Source: Vibrio celticus
GTDB taxonomy: Bacteria > Pseudomonadota > Gammaproteobacteria > Enterobacterales > Vibrionaceae
Assembly (NCBI RefSeq): GCF_024347335.1
Contig: NZ_AP025463.1
Location: 3,556,061 to 3,620,060, forward strand
DNA length: 64,000 nt
Direction: 5' to 3'
Part shown: positions 56,384-64,000 of the stretch, in pieces
How the letters are laid out: each line of letters begins with the position of its first letter
Numbering within the stretch: position 1 is the stretch's first letter
Notes under the pieces: model-generated
Seen by the model: only the letters and a program-made list of their open reading frames with translations
Told to the model about the DNA's origin: nothing
Databases searched by the model: none
Made by a program: the position numbers and the translations under genes

Positions 56384-56825
56384 GAACCGACCTCAGGTAT
56401 TCAAACGTTTTCTAGATTGATAAAAAGGAGCGATATTCTACCTGTTTTCATAGCCTGAGAAAACGTTTTTGGGATTTTTCGAAAAAGCTGTTTTTAATTA
56501 ATATAGATAAGATCTTTAAGGAGATCTTTTATTAGATCTATTATTAGGATCGAGGGTATCTGTGGATAAGTCGAAAATGATCAACGAGATCATGGATCTT
56601 TTTTGGATCAAATGATGTGATCTAACTTTGATCAGGATGAGGATTAGCTGGGATCAAAATAGCTACTTATTCACAGGTGGAAATTAGCCTAAAACTTGTT
56701 ATTTGGATAACTATAGGTTAATCACCGTATATGTATGATCTTATCCACAGCAGAAATTGAAAATAGATCGCTAATTTTCGATGTTTTTGAAAAAAAGTTA
56801 TTCACAATCGCGATGTTCAGAGACA
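56384..56825. other. oriC: Chromosome 1 replication origin, oriC
   Basis: Intergenic mnmG-mioC region collinear with E. coli oriC. Three A/T-rich 13-mers start with GATCT at 56511, 56523 and 56535, followed by GATC at 56548. DnaA boxes: R1 TGTGGATAA 56561-56569, R2-like TTATTCACA 56667-56675, R3-like TTTGGATAA 56702-56710, R4 TTATCCACA 56741-56749, plus an extra TTATTCACA at 56798-56806. R1 to R4 is 180 bp, as in E. coli. There are 13 GATC sites from 56511 to 56769 for Dam/SeqA. The function is inferred from this match. Confidence 0.96.
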
Positions 56826-56851
56826 AAAAAAGCGGCATAAGCCGCTTTTTG
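56826..56851 (-). terminator. Terminator of mioC, at the edge of oriC
   Basis: AAAAAGCGGC-ATAA-GCCGCTTTTT with seven T on the minus strand, 15 bases after the mioC stop. Confidence 0.85.
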
Positions 56852-56865
56852 AGAGAGGAGAGAGG

Positions 56866-57300
56866 TTAAAACTGGTCGCTATGATCGTTAAACCAAGCTT
56901 CTGCTGCGTCTTCTGGTACCGGAGTTTCCAATACATCGATGGTAAAACAGTCAGAAATAGGCTGAGCACCGAGCTCTTTCATCTGGCTGTGGACTGATTT
57001 TCCCGCCAAACAGAAGGTATCGTAACTCGAATCACCAAGCGCCACGACAGCAAAGCGAACCTGGCTTAAATCTGGAGATTGCTGGGTCAATGCGTCGATA
57101 AACGGCTTAATATTATCTGGAAATTCACCCGCACCATGAGTTGAAGTTACCAGCAACCAAAAGCCTTGTTGGGGAATATCATCGAATTCAGGCTGATTAT
57201 GAAGGGTGATCTCGTGGCCTTGCTCTTCAAGAAGATCATTAAGGTGATCGCCAACGTACTCTGCACCACCTAAGGTGCTGCCTGTAATAATGTGGATCAT
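56866..57300 (-). CDS. mioC: Flavodoxin-like protein MioC
   Basis: FMN-binding flavodoxin-type protein of 144 residues; in E. coli it has been linked to biotin synthase electron transfer. Phosphate loop TGSTLGGAEYVGDHL at residue 6, flavin loop VTSTHGAGEFPDN, and GDSSYDTFC. The start at 57300 gives MIHIITGSTLGG, the family N-terminus, rather than an in-frame start 33 bases upstream that lies in the mnmE terminator. Confidence 0.94.
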   Translation of the reverse strand: MIHIITGSTLGGAEYVGDHLNDLLEEQGHEITLHNQPEFDDIPQQGFWLLVTSTHGAGEFPDNIKPFIDALTQQSPDLSQVRFAVVALGDSSYDTFCLAGKSVHSQMKELGAQPISDCFTIDVLETPVPEDAAEAWFNDHSDQF

Positions 57301-57319
57301 TAAGCTGTCCTTACTAAAG

Positions 57320-57345
57320 AAAAAGGCCAGCATGAGCCGGCCTTT
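57320..57345 (-). terminator. Intrinsic terminator of mnmE
   Basis: On the minus strand AAAGGCCGGC-TCAT-GCTGGCCTTT, with one G-T pair, ends in five T, just after mnmE and before mioC. Confidence 0.8.
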
Positions 57346-57350
57346 AAAGG

Positions 57351-58712
57351 TTATTTACCAATACAGAAAGAGGTGAAGATACGGCCGAGTAGGTCATCTG
57401 AACTGAACTCACCAGTAATCTCGTTAAGGTGTTGCTGCGTTATACGCAGTTCTTCTGCCAAGATTTCCCCTGCCATATAGCCTTCGAGCTGTTGCTGGCC
57501 AATATCTAGATGTTCAGATGCGCGTTCTAGAGCATCTAAGTGGCGACGACGTGCCATGAAACCACCTTCATTACCACCAGCAAAGCCCATGCAATCTTTT
57601 AAATGATTACGCAGCGCATCAACGCCTTGTCCCGTCTTTGCTGATAGTCGAATCAGAGTTGGATCATTAACATGGAAAATCCCGAGATCTTCACCGGTTT
57701 GATCGGCTTTGTTACGAATCACGGTCATTCCGATGTTATTCGGCAGACGATCAACGAAATCTGGCCAGATATCTTTCGGGTCGGTTGCATCGGTAGTGGT
57801 GCCATCGACCATAAATAAAACGCGATCGGCTTGAGCTATTTCTTCCCAAGCGCGTTCAATACCGATTTTTTCGACTTCATCCGAGGCTTCACGCAGGCCT
57901 GCGGTATCAATAATGTGCAGTGGCATACCATCAATATGGATATGTTCACGAAGTACATCACGGGTTGTACCGGCAATATCAGTCACAATCGCGGAGTCTT
58001 TACCCGATAATGCATTCAGTAAGCTCGACTTACCGGCATTAGGACGGCCTGCAATCACCACTTTCATTCCTTCACGCATGATGGCACCTTGATTGGCTTC
58101 TTGGCGAACCGCTTCGAGGTTGTCGATGATAGCTTGTAAGTCAGTACTTACTTTACCGTCAGCAAGGAAATCAATCTCTTCTTCTGGGAAGTCGATAGCG
58201 GCTTCAACATAGATGCGTAAGTGAATCAGAGAGTCCACCAGCGTATTAATGCGTTTTGAGAACTCACCTTGCAGCGATTGCAGGGCTGATTTCGCCGCTT
58301 CTTCTGAACTGGCATCAATGAGGTCAGCAATTGCTTCTGCTTGGGTTAAATCCATCTTGTCGTTCAAGAAGGCACGCTCCGAGAACTCACCAGGGCGTGC
58401 TGCGCGTAGCCCTGGAATCGCGAGGATGCGCTTGATGAGCATATCCATTACCACAGGACCACCGTGGCCTTGTAGCTCTAATACGTCTTCACCGGTAAAC
58501 GAGTGCGGGTTAGGAAAGTAAAGCGCGATACCTTGGTCTAGCTCTAAACCATCGTGAGATTTAAAAGGGGTGTACTCAGCGTAACGTGGTTTCAGTACTT
58601 TGCCGGTAACTTCAAGCGCAACTTGGGCTGCTTGTGGGCCTGAAACGCGAATAATACCGACGCCGCCACGGCCGGGTGCAGTCGCTTGAGCAACAATCGT
58701 ATCTGTAGTCAT
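57351..58712 (-). CDS. mnmE: tRNA modification GTPase MnmE (TrmE)
   Basis: Works with MnmG on U34 of several tRNAs. The 453 residues have an N-terminal tetrahydrofolate-binding domain (ATAPGRGGVGIIRVSG), a helical domain with an inserted G domain (G1 GRPNAGKSSLLNAL, G3 DTAGLR, G4 NKAD) and the C-terminal FCIGK motif with the functional cysteine. The start MTTDTIVAQ at 58712 is the family start. Confidence 0.97.
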   Translation of the reverse strand: MTTDTIVAQATAPGRGGVGIIRVSGPQAAQVALEVTGKVLKPRYAEYTPFKSHDGLELDQGIALYFPNPHSFTGEDVLELQGHGGPVVMDMLIKRILAIPGLRAARPGEFSERAFLNDKMDLTQAEAIADLIDASSEEAAKSALQSLQGEFSKRINTLVDSLIHLRIYVEAAIDFPEEEIDFLADGKVSTDLQAIIDNLEAVRQEANQGAIMREGMKVVIAGRPNAGKSSLLNALSGKDSAIVTDIAGTTRDVLREHIHIDGMPLHIIDTAGLREASDEVEKIGIERAWEEIAQADRVLFMVDGTTTDATDPKDIWPDFVDRLPNNIGMTVIRNKADQTGEDLGIFHVNDPTLIRLSAKTGQGVDALRNHLKDCMGFAGGNEGGFMARRRHLDALERASEHLDIGQQQLEGYMAGEILAEELRITQQHLNEITGEFSSDDLLGRIFTSFCIGK

Positions 58713-58792
58713 AGTTGTGCCTGCTAGCATGTGAAAGCCAAAAAGGGGCGCTCACGATTAATCAATTAGCTGAATTGTAATCAGCTAAAAAC

Positions 58793-58817
58793 AAAAAGGC
58801 GACCTTTTGGTCGCCTT
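58793..58817 (-). terminator. Terminator of the rpmH-rnpA-yidD-yidC operon
   Basis: AAAGGCGACC-AAAA-GGTCGCCTTT on the minus strand with five T, between yidC and mnmE. Its arms are identical to those of the atp operon terminator. Confidence 0.85.
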
Positions 58818-58842
58818 TCTTTATCTCTTTCTATTATCGAAC

Positions 58843-60462
58843 TTACTTAGAATGTAAGCCTTTCTTTTCCAGCGCGCGGTAGATAAGCGTTTGCTGAATC
58901 AGAGTTACGATGTTCGATACTAGCCAGTAAAGAACCAGACCTGAAGGGAAGAACAGGAAGAAGAATGTGAACATAACCGGCATAAAGGTCATGATCTTCT
59001 GCTGCATTGGATCCGTTACAGTTGTCGGGCTCATCTTCTGGATTAGGAACATTGAAGCACCCATCAGAAGTGGCAAGATGTAGTATGGGTCTTGTGCTGA
59101 AAGGTCAGTAATCCAACCGAAGAACGGTGAGTGACGCAGTTCAACAGACTCCATTAGTGCCCAGTATAGCGAAATGAAGATAGGCATTTGCAGAAGGATA
59201 GGTAAACAGCCACCTAGTGGGTTTACTTTCTCTTTCTTGTAAAGCTCCATCATTTCTTGGCTCATACGTTGACGGTCGTCGCCAATACGCTCACGCATTG
59301 CAGTCAGCTTAGGCTGAAGCATACGCATTTTCGCCATAGACGTGTACTGAGCTTTCGTTAGTGGGTACATAGCACCACGAACGATGAAAGTTAGACAGAT
59401 GATTGCCAGACCCCAGTTCACAACGATGCCTTGAATGAACGAAAGCAGAGTATGAAGTGGTTTAGCAATGAACCATAACCAACCGTAGTCAACTACTAGG
59501 TCTAGGTTCGGTGCAACAGCAGCCATTTGGTCTTGAAGTTTAGGACCAACCCAAAGCGTTGCTTTGAAGCTTGCTTCGTCGCCAGTAGCGATGGTTTTGT
59601 TCGGCATGCGAACACCGATGTCGCCAAGGTTACCTATTACACGAGTGTAAAGGTTGCTGCCTGCTTCGTCGCGTGGGATCCATGCACTTGCAAAGTAGTG
59701 CTGAATCATCGCTGCCCAACCTTGACCGTTTGCTAGGTTAAGAGACAGGTTGCGATCTTGCATGTCGTCGAAGCTGTATTTTTTGTAACGCGTATCTTCC
59801 GTAGAGTAAGCACCACCACGGTAAGTTGGCATTGTTAGGCTACCGCCGTCATCCATTACGTTCTGACGTAGGTGAGCGTACATGCCGAATGTCGCGTTGT
59901 TACCAGAGTTGTTGACTACATCGTATTCAACATCCATTGCGTAGCTGCCACGCTTAAGGATGAATGTTTTCGTGTAATCAAGGCCGTTCGCTTGGTAAGT
60001 CATCGGGATGCGTAGTTCATCCTGACCATCAGCAAGCGTGAAGCTGTCTGCTGAAACCGTGTAGCTAGGGCGGTTTGTGCTGCTTAGGTCGATACCTTGA
60101 GGACCCACTAGACCGCTTTGAGCGATAAATTGGTGACCTGGTTCGTTCTTAAGAAGAACAAACGTATCTTCAGAATCGAACTCAGCAGAGTAATCGTTTA
60201 GGTTTGCTTTAACGACATCACCACCAACCGTATCAATTGACAGAGTCAGTACATCAGTTGTTACTGTGATAGTTTTAGCAGAAGCAACTTGACCAGGAGC
60301 CGGGTCTAGATCATCTGCATAAGATGGCGCTGGTAGGGTGCTGCCAGATTGTGCCTGCTCAACCGCTTGTGGTGCTGGATTCTGAGCTACGTTCCATTGT
60401 TGGAACAGTAGGAAAGAAACCAAAGCCAATGCGATTAACAGGATATTACGTTGAGAATCCAT
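58843..60462 (-). CDS. yidC: Membrane protein insertase YidC
   Basis: Inserts and folds inner-membrane proteins alone or with SecYEG. The 539 residues have one N-terminal helix (NILLIALALVSFLLFQQW), a large periplasmic beta-supersandwich domain (about 60-330) and five C-terminal helices with the conserved arginine region (CLTFIVRGAMYPLTKAQY) and GGCLPILLQMPIFISLYWAL core (CLPILLQMPIFISLYWAL). A basic tail ends it. Two bases after yidD. Confidence 0.97.
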   Translation of the reverse strand: MDSQRNILLIALALVSFLLFQQWNVAQNPAPQAVEQAQSGSTLPAPSYADDLDPAPGQVASAKTITVTTDVLTLSIDTVGGDVVKANLNDYSAEFDSEDTFVLLKNEPGHQFIAQSGLVGPQGIDLSSTNRPSYTVSADSFTLADGQDELRIPMTYQANGLDYTKTFILKRGSYAMDVEYDVVNNSGNNATFGMYAHLRQNVMDDGGSLTMPTYRGGAYSTEDTRYKKYSFDDMQDRNLSLNLANGQGWAAMIQHYFASAWIPRDEAGSNLYTRVIGNLGDIGVRMPNKTIATGDEASFKATLWVGPKLQDQMAAVAPNLDLVVDYGWLWFIAKPLHTLLSFIQGIVVNWGLAIICLTFIVRGAMYPLTKAQYTSMAKMRMLQPKLTAMRERIGDDRQRMSQEMMELYKKEKVNPLGGCLPILLQMPIFISLYWALMESVELRHSPFFGWITDLSAQDPYYILPLLMGASMFLIQKMSPTTVTDPMQQKIMTFMPVMFTFFFLFFPSGLVLYWLVSNIVTLIQQTLIYRALEKKGLHSK

Positions 60463-60464
60463 CG

Positions 60465-60722
60465 TTATTTATCTCTGTCTTGTTTTTGGACTGGTGGAAC
60501 GGGGTCAAAGCCCCCTTCGTTCAAAGGATGGCATTTTAATAGACGTTTGCCTGATAACCAACACCCTTTTACAAAACCGTGAGCTTTCAACGCTTCTATC
60601 GCATATAAAGAGCAGGTTGGAGTAAATCGGCAGCGTGGGCCGATGAGTGGACTAATAAACCATCTATAAAAATAGATGGGTATTAGCGCTATCCACGCGA
60701 AGGGCGAGACAGGCGAAGCCAT
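60465..60722 (-). CDS. yidD: Membrane protein insertion efficiency factor YidD
   Basis: 85 residues, amphipathic N-terminus and the signature YRWFISPLIGPRCRFTPTCS (three conserved cysteines with the later KCHP). It assists YidC-dependent insertion. The start overlaps the end of rnpA by 34 bases, a common arrangement. Confidence 0.95.
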   Translation of the reverse strand: MASPVSPFAWIALIPIYFYRWFISPLIGPRCRFTPTCSLYAIEALKAHGFVKGCWLSGKRLLKCHPLNEGGFDPVPPVQKQDRDK

Positions 60723-61054
60723 AATTTGTCGAGTAGCTTGAACATTTCTTCATTGCTTAAATCTTGCGCGCTCTTCTTAGCGATTACAACAAAATCTTTG
60801 TTAGGAAGTTTGTGTTGAGTGTTACGAAAGCTTTCACGAGTAAGACGCTTGAATCGGTTACGACCCACGGCGGTTTTAATCTGCTTTTTCGGAACGGCTA
60901 ATCCAAGACGAGGATTTGAAAGAGAGTTATTTCGGGCAATGATGGTGAAATGAGGGGAGCCAGCTCGATGAGCTTGCTTGAAGACATTTTGATAATGTTC
61001 GGGAGTTAACAAGCGTAACTCCCGACCGAAGGCTAGCTTATTCAAAATAATCAA
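60689..61054 (-). CDS. rnpA: Ribonuclease P protein component (TTG start)
   Basis: Basic protein that binds RNase P RNA in 5' tRNA maturation, 121 residues at most. Family core is FGRELRLLTPEHYQNVF and the RNR signature GRNRFKRLTRESFR. The first codon is TTG at 61054 (or TTG at 61045, nearer to the usual N-terminus); no ATG fits. It starts three bases after the rpmH stop. Confidence 0.94.
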   Translation of the reverse strand: MIILNKLAFGRELRLLTPEHYQNVFKQAHRAGSPHFTIIARNNSLSNPRLGLAVPKKQIKTAVGRNRFKRLTRESFRNTQHKLPNKDFVVIAKKSAQDLSNEEMFKLLDKLWLRLSRPSRG

Positions 61055-61057
61055 AGA

Positions 61058-61192
61058 TTACTTAGAAAGACGCTTACGGCCTTTTGCACGACGTGCATTG
61101 ATTGTTGCGCGACCGTTCTTAGTAGCCATGCGAGCACGGAAACCGTGAGTACGCTTACGCTTTAGAACTGTAGGTTGAAAAGTGCGTTTCAT
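61058..61192 (-). CDS. rpmH: 50S ribosomal protein L34
   Basis: 44 very basic residues, beginning MKRTFQPTVLKRKRTHGF and ending GRKRLSK, with the family RARMATKNGRATINARRAKG. It heads the rpmH-rnpA-yidD-yidC operon. Confidence 0.98.
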   Translation of the reverse strand: MKRTFQPTVLKRKRTHGFRARMATKNGRATINARRAKGRKRLSK

Positions 61193-61283
61193 TGTAATTA
61201 CCTTACTGATCAGTAGTTTTAGGTTTTTGTTAAACCCGGCGTGGGCATTTTTTCTCTTCTTTATATAAGAAAGGAAAACCGAC

Positions 61284-61392
61284 GCCTCTCAACAAAGAGG
61301 CGGAATTGTAATCACTGTCACAAAAAGTGTCAATGATTGGGTTAACTAAAATTCCGGTCGGGGGATTATACGTAGAATAACTAAAATCACAA
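61284..61392 (-). promoter_or_regulatory. rpmH promoters and leader hairpin
   Basis: Minus strand. Downstream promoter TTGACA (61328-61333), 17-base spacer, TACAAT (61305-61310). Upstream promoter TTGTGA (61387-61392), 16-base spacer, TATAAT (61365-61370). A hairpin GCCTCT-TTGTTG-AGAGGC (near 61284-61301) begins the leader. Confidence 0.7.
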
Positions 61393-61398
61393 GGATCC

Positions 61399-62136
61399 TT
61401 AGTCGATCCCAACCTTATTTAAGAATTTTTTTAATTTAGGATCCTGTGGATTACCAAAAATATCCTGTGGAGATCCCTGCTCGACAATATGACCGTCAGC
61501 CATGAAGATCACTCGGTCTGCGACCTCTCTAGCGAACTGCATTTCATGGGTAACCACCAGCATGGTTTGATGCTGATTTGCCAGTTTTTTCATTAGGTTA
61601 AGCACTTCGCCAACCCACTCAGGATCGAGCGCTGAAGTCGGCTCATCAAACAGTAAAAGCTCGGGTTGTAGTGCCATTGCACGGCCAATACCTACACGTT
61701 GTTGTTGGCCACCAGAGAGCGCGGCTGGGTAGCTATCGCCTTTGTCACCTAAGCCAATATCATCAAGTATTTGTTGTGCTTTTTCATGGGCTTGCTGTTT
61801 TTTCCAACCACGAACGGTAATTAAACCTTCAGCAATATTCTGTCTCGCGGTTTGGTGAGCGAACAGTGCATAGTTTTGGAACACAAAACCGGTCTTACGA
61901 CGCAGTGCAAGCACCTCTGCCTTAGTGTGTTTCTGAGTATCAACCTTGATATCATCAATCGAAATCGTGCCTTGATCGGCTTGCTCTAGAAAATTCACAC
62001 AACGCAGTAGGGTAGACTTACCCGTACCACTTGAACCTATGATGACAATTATCTCACCTTGTTTGATTTCTAGGTCGATCCCTTTCAAAACTTCGGTGTC
62101 ACCAAACTGCTTGTGGATATTTTGTAATTTGATCAT
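61399..62136 (-). CDS. Polar amino acid ABC transporter, ATP-binding subunit
   Basis: 245-residue ATPase of the GlnQ/HisP class. Walker A GSSGTGKSTLL at residue 33, Q loop VFQNYALFAH, signature LSGGQQQRVGIGRAMA, Walker B LLLFDEPTSALDPE, and switch histidine VVTHEM. It overlaps the permease stop by 4 bp. Substrate is not fixed by sequence; the closest types are cystine and basic or polar amino acid systems. Confidence 0.93.
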   Translation of the reverse strand: MIKLQNIHKQFGDTEVLKGIDLEIKQGEIIVIIGSSGTGKSTLLRCVNFLEQADQGTISIDDIKVDTQKHTKAEVLALRRKTGFVFQNYALFAHQTARQNIAEGLITVRGWKKQQAHEKAQQILDDIGLGDKGDSYPAALSGGQQQRVGIGRAMALQPELLLFDEPTSALDPEWVGEVLNLMKKLANQHQTMLVVTHEMQFAREVADRVIFMADGHIVEQGSPQDIFGNPQDPKLKKFLNKVGID

Positions 62137-62804
62137 CGTACATACGCCTTATTCAGTTTCACTTCGGCCCAAATTTGAATACGAGTGAGGATAACCACCA
62201 CGCCCCAGTAAATCAGCGCTACCGCTAAGAAAGCCTCGAAGAAGCGGAAACTTGAAGAAGCCTCCATCTGAGCTTTAGCCATGATTTCGGCGACACCTAA
62301 GGTGAAAGCAAGTGAAGTCGATTTGATCATGTCGATGAAGTAGTTCATCAATGACGGCAGTGCCACGCGAGTTGCTTGCGGCAAGATCACTCGGCGCATC
62401 GCTTGGCTGGTTGTCATACCGACCGAAAGGCTGGCTTCCATCTGGCTGCGATCAATACCGATAATCGCGGCACGAATACTTTCTGCCATATACGCGGCAA
62501 AGTGCAGGGTTAAGCCAATCACAGCGGCGCTGAAGGCATCCAACCCAACCATCCACGGGAAGACTTGTGGTAAGCCGTAATAAAGGAGGAACAGCTGCAC
62601 CAACAGTGGGGTGCCTCGGAAGAAGCTAATGTACAGCTGGCTCAGTTGGTCGAGTACTGGGATTTTGAATACACGAATATTCGCCAGTATCAGAGACAGA
62701 ATTAGAGCAAAGAACAAGCCCCAAGTCGCCATCTCCATCGTGGTGCCTAAATACTTCAGTAGTATCGGCAACAGCTCTAGCATGTAATTAAAGTCAAATC
62801 CCAT
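62133..62804 (-). CDS. Polar amino acid ABC transporter, permease subunit
   Basis: 223 residues, His/Glu/Gln/Arg family (TIGR01726 type). About five membrane helices, with RGTPLLVQLFLLYYGLP near residue 68 and the EAA loop EASLSVGMTTSQAMRRVILPQA near 140. One permease gene only, so probably a homodimer channel. Confidence 0.93.
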   Translation of the reverse strand: MGFDFNYMLELLPILLKYLGTTMEMATWGLFFALILSLILANIRVFKIPVLDQLSQLYISFFRGTPLLVQLFLLYYGLPQVFPWMVGLDAFSAAVIGLTLHFAAYMAESIRAAIIGIDRSQMEASLSVGMTTSQAMRRVILPQATRVALPSLMNYFIDMIKSTSLAFTLGVAEIMAKAQMEASSSFRFFEAFLAVALIYWGVVVILTRIQIWAEVKLNKAYVR

Positions 62805-62889
62805 AATCTATCTCGTATTTTTATTGGCAGTGTTGTTCTATATGTAAGTACTGTTCTATCAGGTTTTTTTATCAGTGCACAAAAGCAAA

Positions 62890-62921
62890 AAGCCCACCGC
62901 TGTATAAAGCAGTGGGCCTTG
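62890..62921 (-). terminator. Hairpin between binding protein and permease genes
   Basis: On the minus strand GCCCACTGC-TTTATA-CAGCGGTGGGC with a T run, right after the binding-protein stop. It probably ends most transcripts or protects the upstream message, keeping binding protein in excess. Confidence 0.75.
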
Positions 62922-62939
62922 AATGGAGAAAGTGAGTAA

Positions 62940-63689
62940 TTACTTCTGAGTAATGTCCGCACCAAACCATTTCTGAGAGATACTTTCTAGCGTACCATCT
63001 GCGCGCATTGCTGCTAATGCTTCATTTACTTCTGCTTGCAGTTTTTTGCCGTTATCGTTGTCGACGAAAGGCCAAGCGTTTTCAATGGTTTCGAATGGCT
63101 GACCCGCCAGTTGTAATGGTAGACCAGTCTTCTTGATAAGCTCTAGTGCTGATAGGCGATCCATTACGAATGCATCGGCACGGCCCAGTGCCACATCATG
63201 TTCAATACCTGTATCGTAGGTTTTTACATTGATCTTGCCATCTTTGTCGTAGCTGCGAAGCAGTTGTTCAAAGTTTGAACCTAGGTTTACCGCAACTGTC
63301 TTGCCATTAAGGTCTTCGATACCTTTAATGCTGTCATTACCTTTACGAACGGTAATTTGTGCGCCGTCTACTACGTATGGGTCTGCGAATAGGTATTTCG
63401 CTTTACGTGCATCCGTCATTGTAATTTGGTTTGAAATGGTATCGATGCGACCCGTTTCAAGAAGACCAAACAGACCAGAGAAGTTTGCCGTTACGTATTC
63501 AACCTTGTAATCGTTACGCTTACCGATCTCATCCCATAAATCCACTTCAAAACCTTGTAGCTGGTCTTGTTTAACGAATGTAAACGGGAAATAGCGACCA
63601 GACATGCCGACTTTAACTTCAGTCGCAGCTTGAACAGTAGCAGCAGAGAGTGCGATAGCCGCAATTGCAGCCTTAATCCAGTTATTCAT
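62940..63689 (-). CDS. Polar amino acid ABC transporter, periplasmic binding protein
   Basis: 249 residues (family 3 solute-binding). Signal peptide MNNWIKAAIAAIALSAATVQA. The mature start VKVGMSGRYFPFTF and QLQGFEVDLWDEIGKR match the family signature; DRLSALELIKK and the C-terminal DGTLESISQKWFG are typical. Start ATG 63689 has AAGGAG. It resembles VC0010 of V. cholerae by position next to dnaA. Ligand unknown, cystine-like or polar amino acid. Confidence 0.92.
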   Translation of the reverse strand: MNNWIKAAIAAIALSAATVQAATEVKVGMSGRYFPFTFVKQDQLQGFEVDLWDEIGKRNDYKVEYVTANFSGLFGLLETGRIDTISNQITMTDARKAKYLFADPYVVDGAQITVRKGNDSIKGIEDLNGKTVAVNLGSNFEQLLRSYDKDGKINVKTYDTGIEHDVALGRADAFVMDRLSALELIKKTGLPLQLAGQPFETIENAWPFVDNDNGKKLQAEVNEALAAMRADGTLESISQKWFGADITQK

Positions 63690-63748
63690 TTGGTAACTCC
63701 TTATATTTATGGGTTTGGATGTTACTGGGAAAATGCTCACTAGAATAA

Positions 63749-63778
63749 ATAACCAGATGTTATTAACCATAACCAGAT
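63749..63778. repeat. 10-bp direct repeat upstream of the binding-protein gene
   Basis: ATAACCAGAT occurs at 63749-63758 and again at 63769-63778, a 20-bp period (two helix turns), 60-90 bases before the start codon. A candidate regulator site. Confidence 0.45.
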
Positions 63779-64000
63779 TGAATTCCCGATTTGGGGATAA
63801 CTAGCAAGGATCCGGGCATAAGTGGATCATTGTGTGAGTAAATTAGGGGCAAGATGTGTGGATCCACCGATAAATTACAAATTTATTGTGAATAACTTGG
63901 ATCTTATTCACTGGATCTGTGATCAATTGCTGGTGATCTGACTTATCAACAGGTAAAATTAGCGGTCATTTCATATTACTTTAAATAGAGTGAGGGCATC
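63779..64000 (+). promoter_or_regulatory. Probable dnaA promoter region (gene beyond window)
   Basis: No gene is seen. The stretch has seven GATC sites and DnaA-box-like motifs: TGTGGATCC 63857-63865, TGTGAATAA 63887-63895 (full match to TTATTCACA), TTATTCACT 63904-63912 and TTATCAACA 63943-63951. With the V. cholerae order (ABC transporter then dnaA) it suggests the autoregulated dnaA promoter. Confidence 0.6.

Noticed and set aside
52000..56500. parS sites near parAB
   Set aside because: I looked for TGTTTCACGTGAAACA-like sequences and found no convincing match.
60689..60722. Broken rnpA/yidD reading frames
   Set aside because: The 34-base same-strand overlap of rnpA and yidD is the normal arrangement in gammaproteobacteria.

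Overview
The window is a stretch of chromosome 1 of a Vibrio species, on the left side of and including the replication origin. Three things support this: a GATC-rich oriC with DnaA boxes lies between mnmG (gidA) and mioC; a 16S-tRNA Glu-Lys-Ala-Val-23S-5S operon of the type known from Vibrio is present; and the gene neighbourhoods (vexB-ubiK-ilvC/ilvY, ilvLGMEDA, atp, parAB, rpmH-rnpA-yidD-yidC) match those of V. cholerae chromosome 1. The species cannot be fixed from the sequence alone. No insertion sequence, prophage, integron or CRISPR array was seen. The gene content is almost entirely core.

Left part (1-10.5 kb): the end of an RND efflux pump gene, ubiK, the divergent ilvC/ilvY pair, and a complete leftward rRNA operon with two promoters, boxA sites, four spacer tRNAs and a distal tRNA-Ser. 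From 10.5 to 25.6 kb the order yrdA-yrdB-aroE-(hemF)-tsaC-(purEK)-yrdD-smg-dprA-LysM // def-fmt-rsmB-trkA-trkH follows the enterobacterial rrnD-side block, with hemF and purEK inserted. These genes cover shikimate and haem synthesis, tRNA t6A formation, purine synthesis under a PurR box, DNA uptake processing, N-formyl/deformylation of proteins, 16S rRNA methylation and K+ uptake.

Middle part (25.6-43.4 kb): trhA, a Spo0M-like gene, and a small unannotated unit with tandem palindromes, a foldable leader and a 55-codon ORF. Next come yihD-ccoG-srkA-dsbA, a DUF2860 outer membrane protein, and a comM (yifB) gene broken by a frameshift just after its Walker B motif. The ilvL attenuator and ilvGMEDA operon for branched-chain amino acids follow, then the punR/punC purine nucleoside transport pair.

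Right part (43.4-64 kb), almost all on the minus strand: glmU, the nine-gene atpIBEFHAGDC operon, parAB, rsmG-mnmG, oriC, mioC, mnmE, yidC-yidD-rnpA-rpmH, and a polar amino acid ABC transporter. The window ends in a DnaA-box and GATC-rich stretch that probably is the dnaA promoter. Genes left of oriC on the minus strand, including rrn and atp, run with the leftward replication fork.

The items most worth a second look are the unannotated structured transcription unit at 27.3-27.7 kb, a perfect 24-bp FabR-like palindrome in front of trhA, the comM frameshift, and the insulation of oriC from mioC by a terminator.
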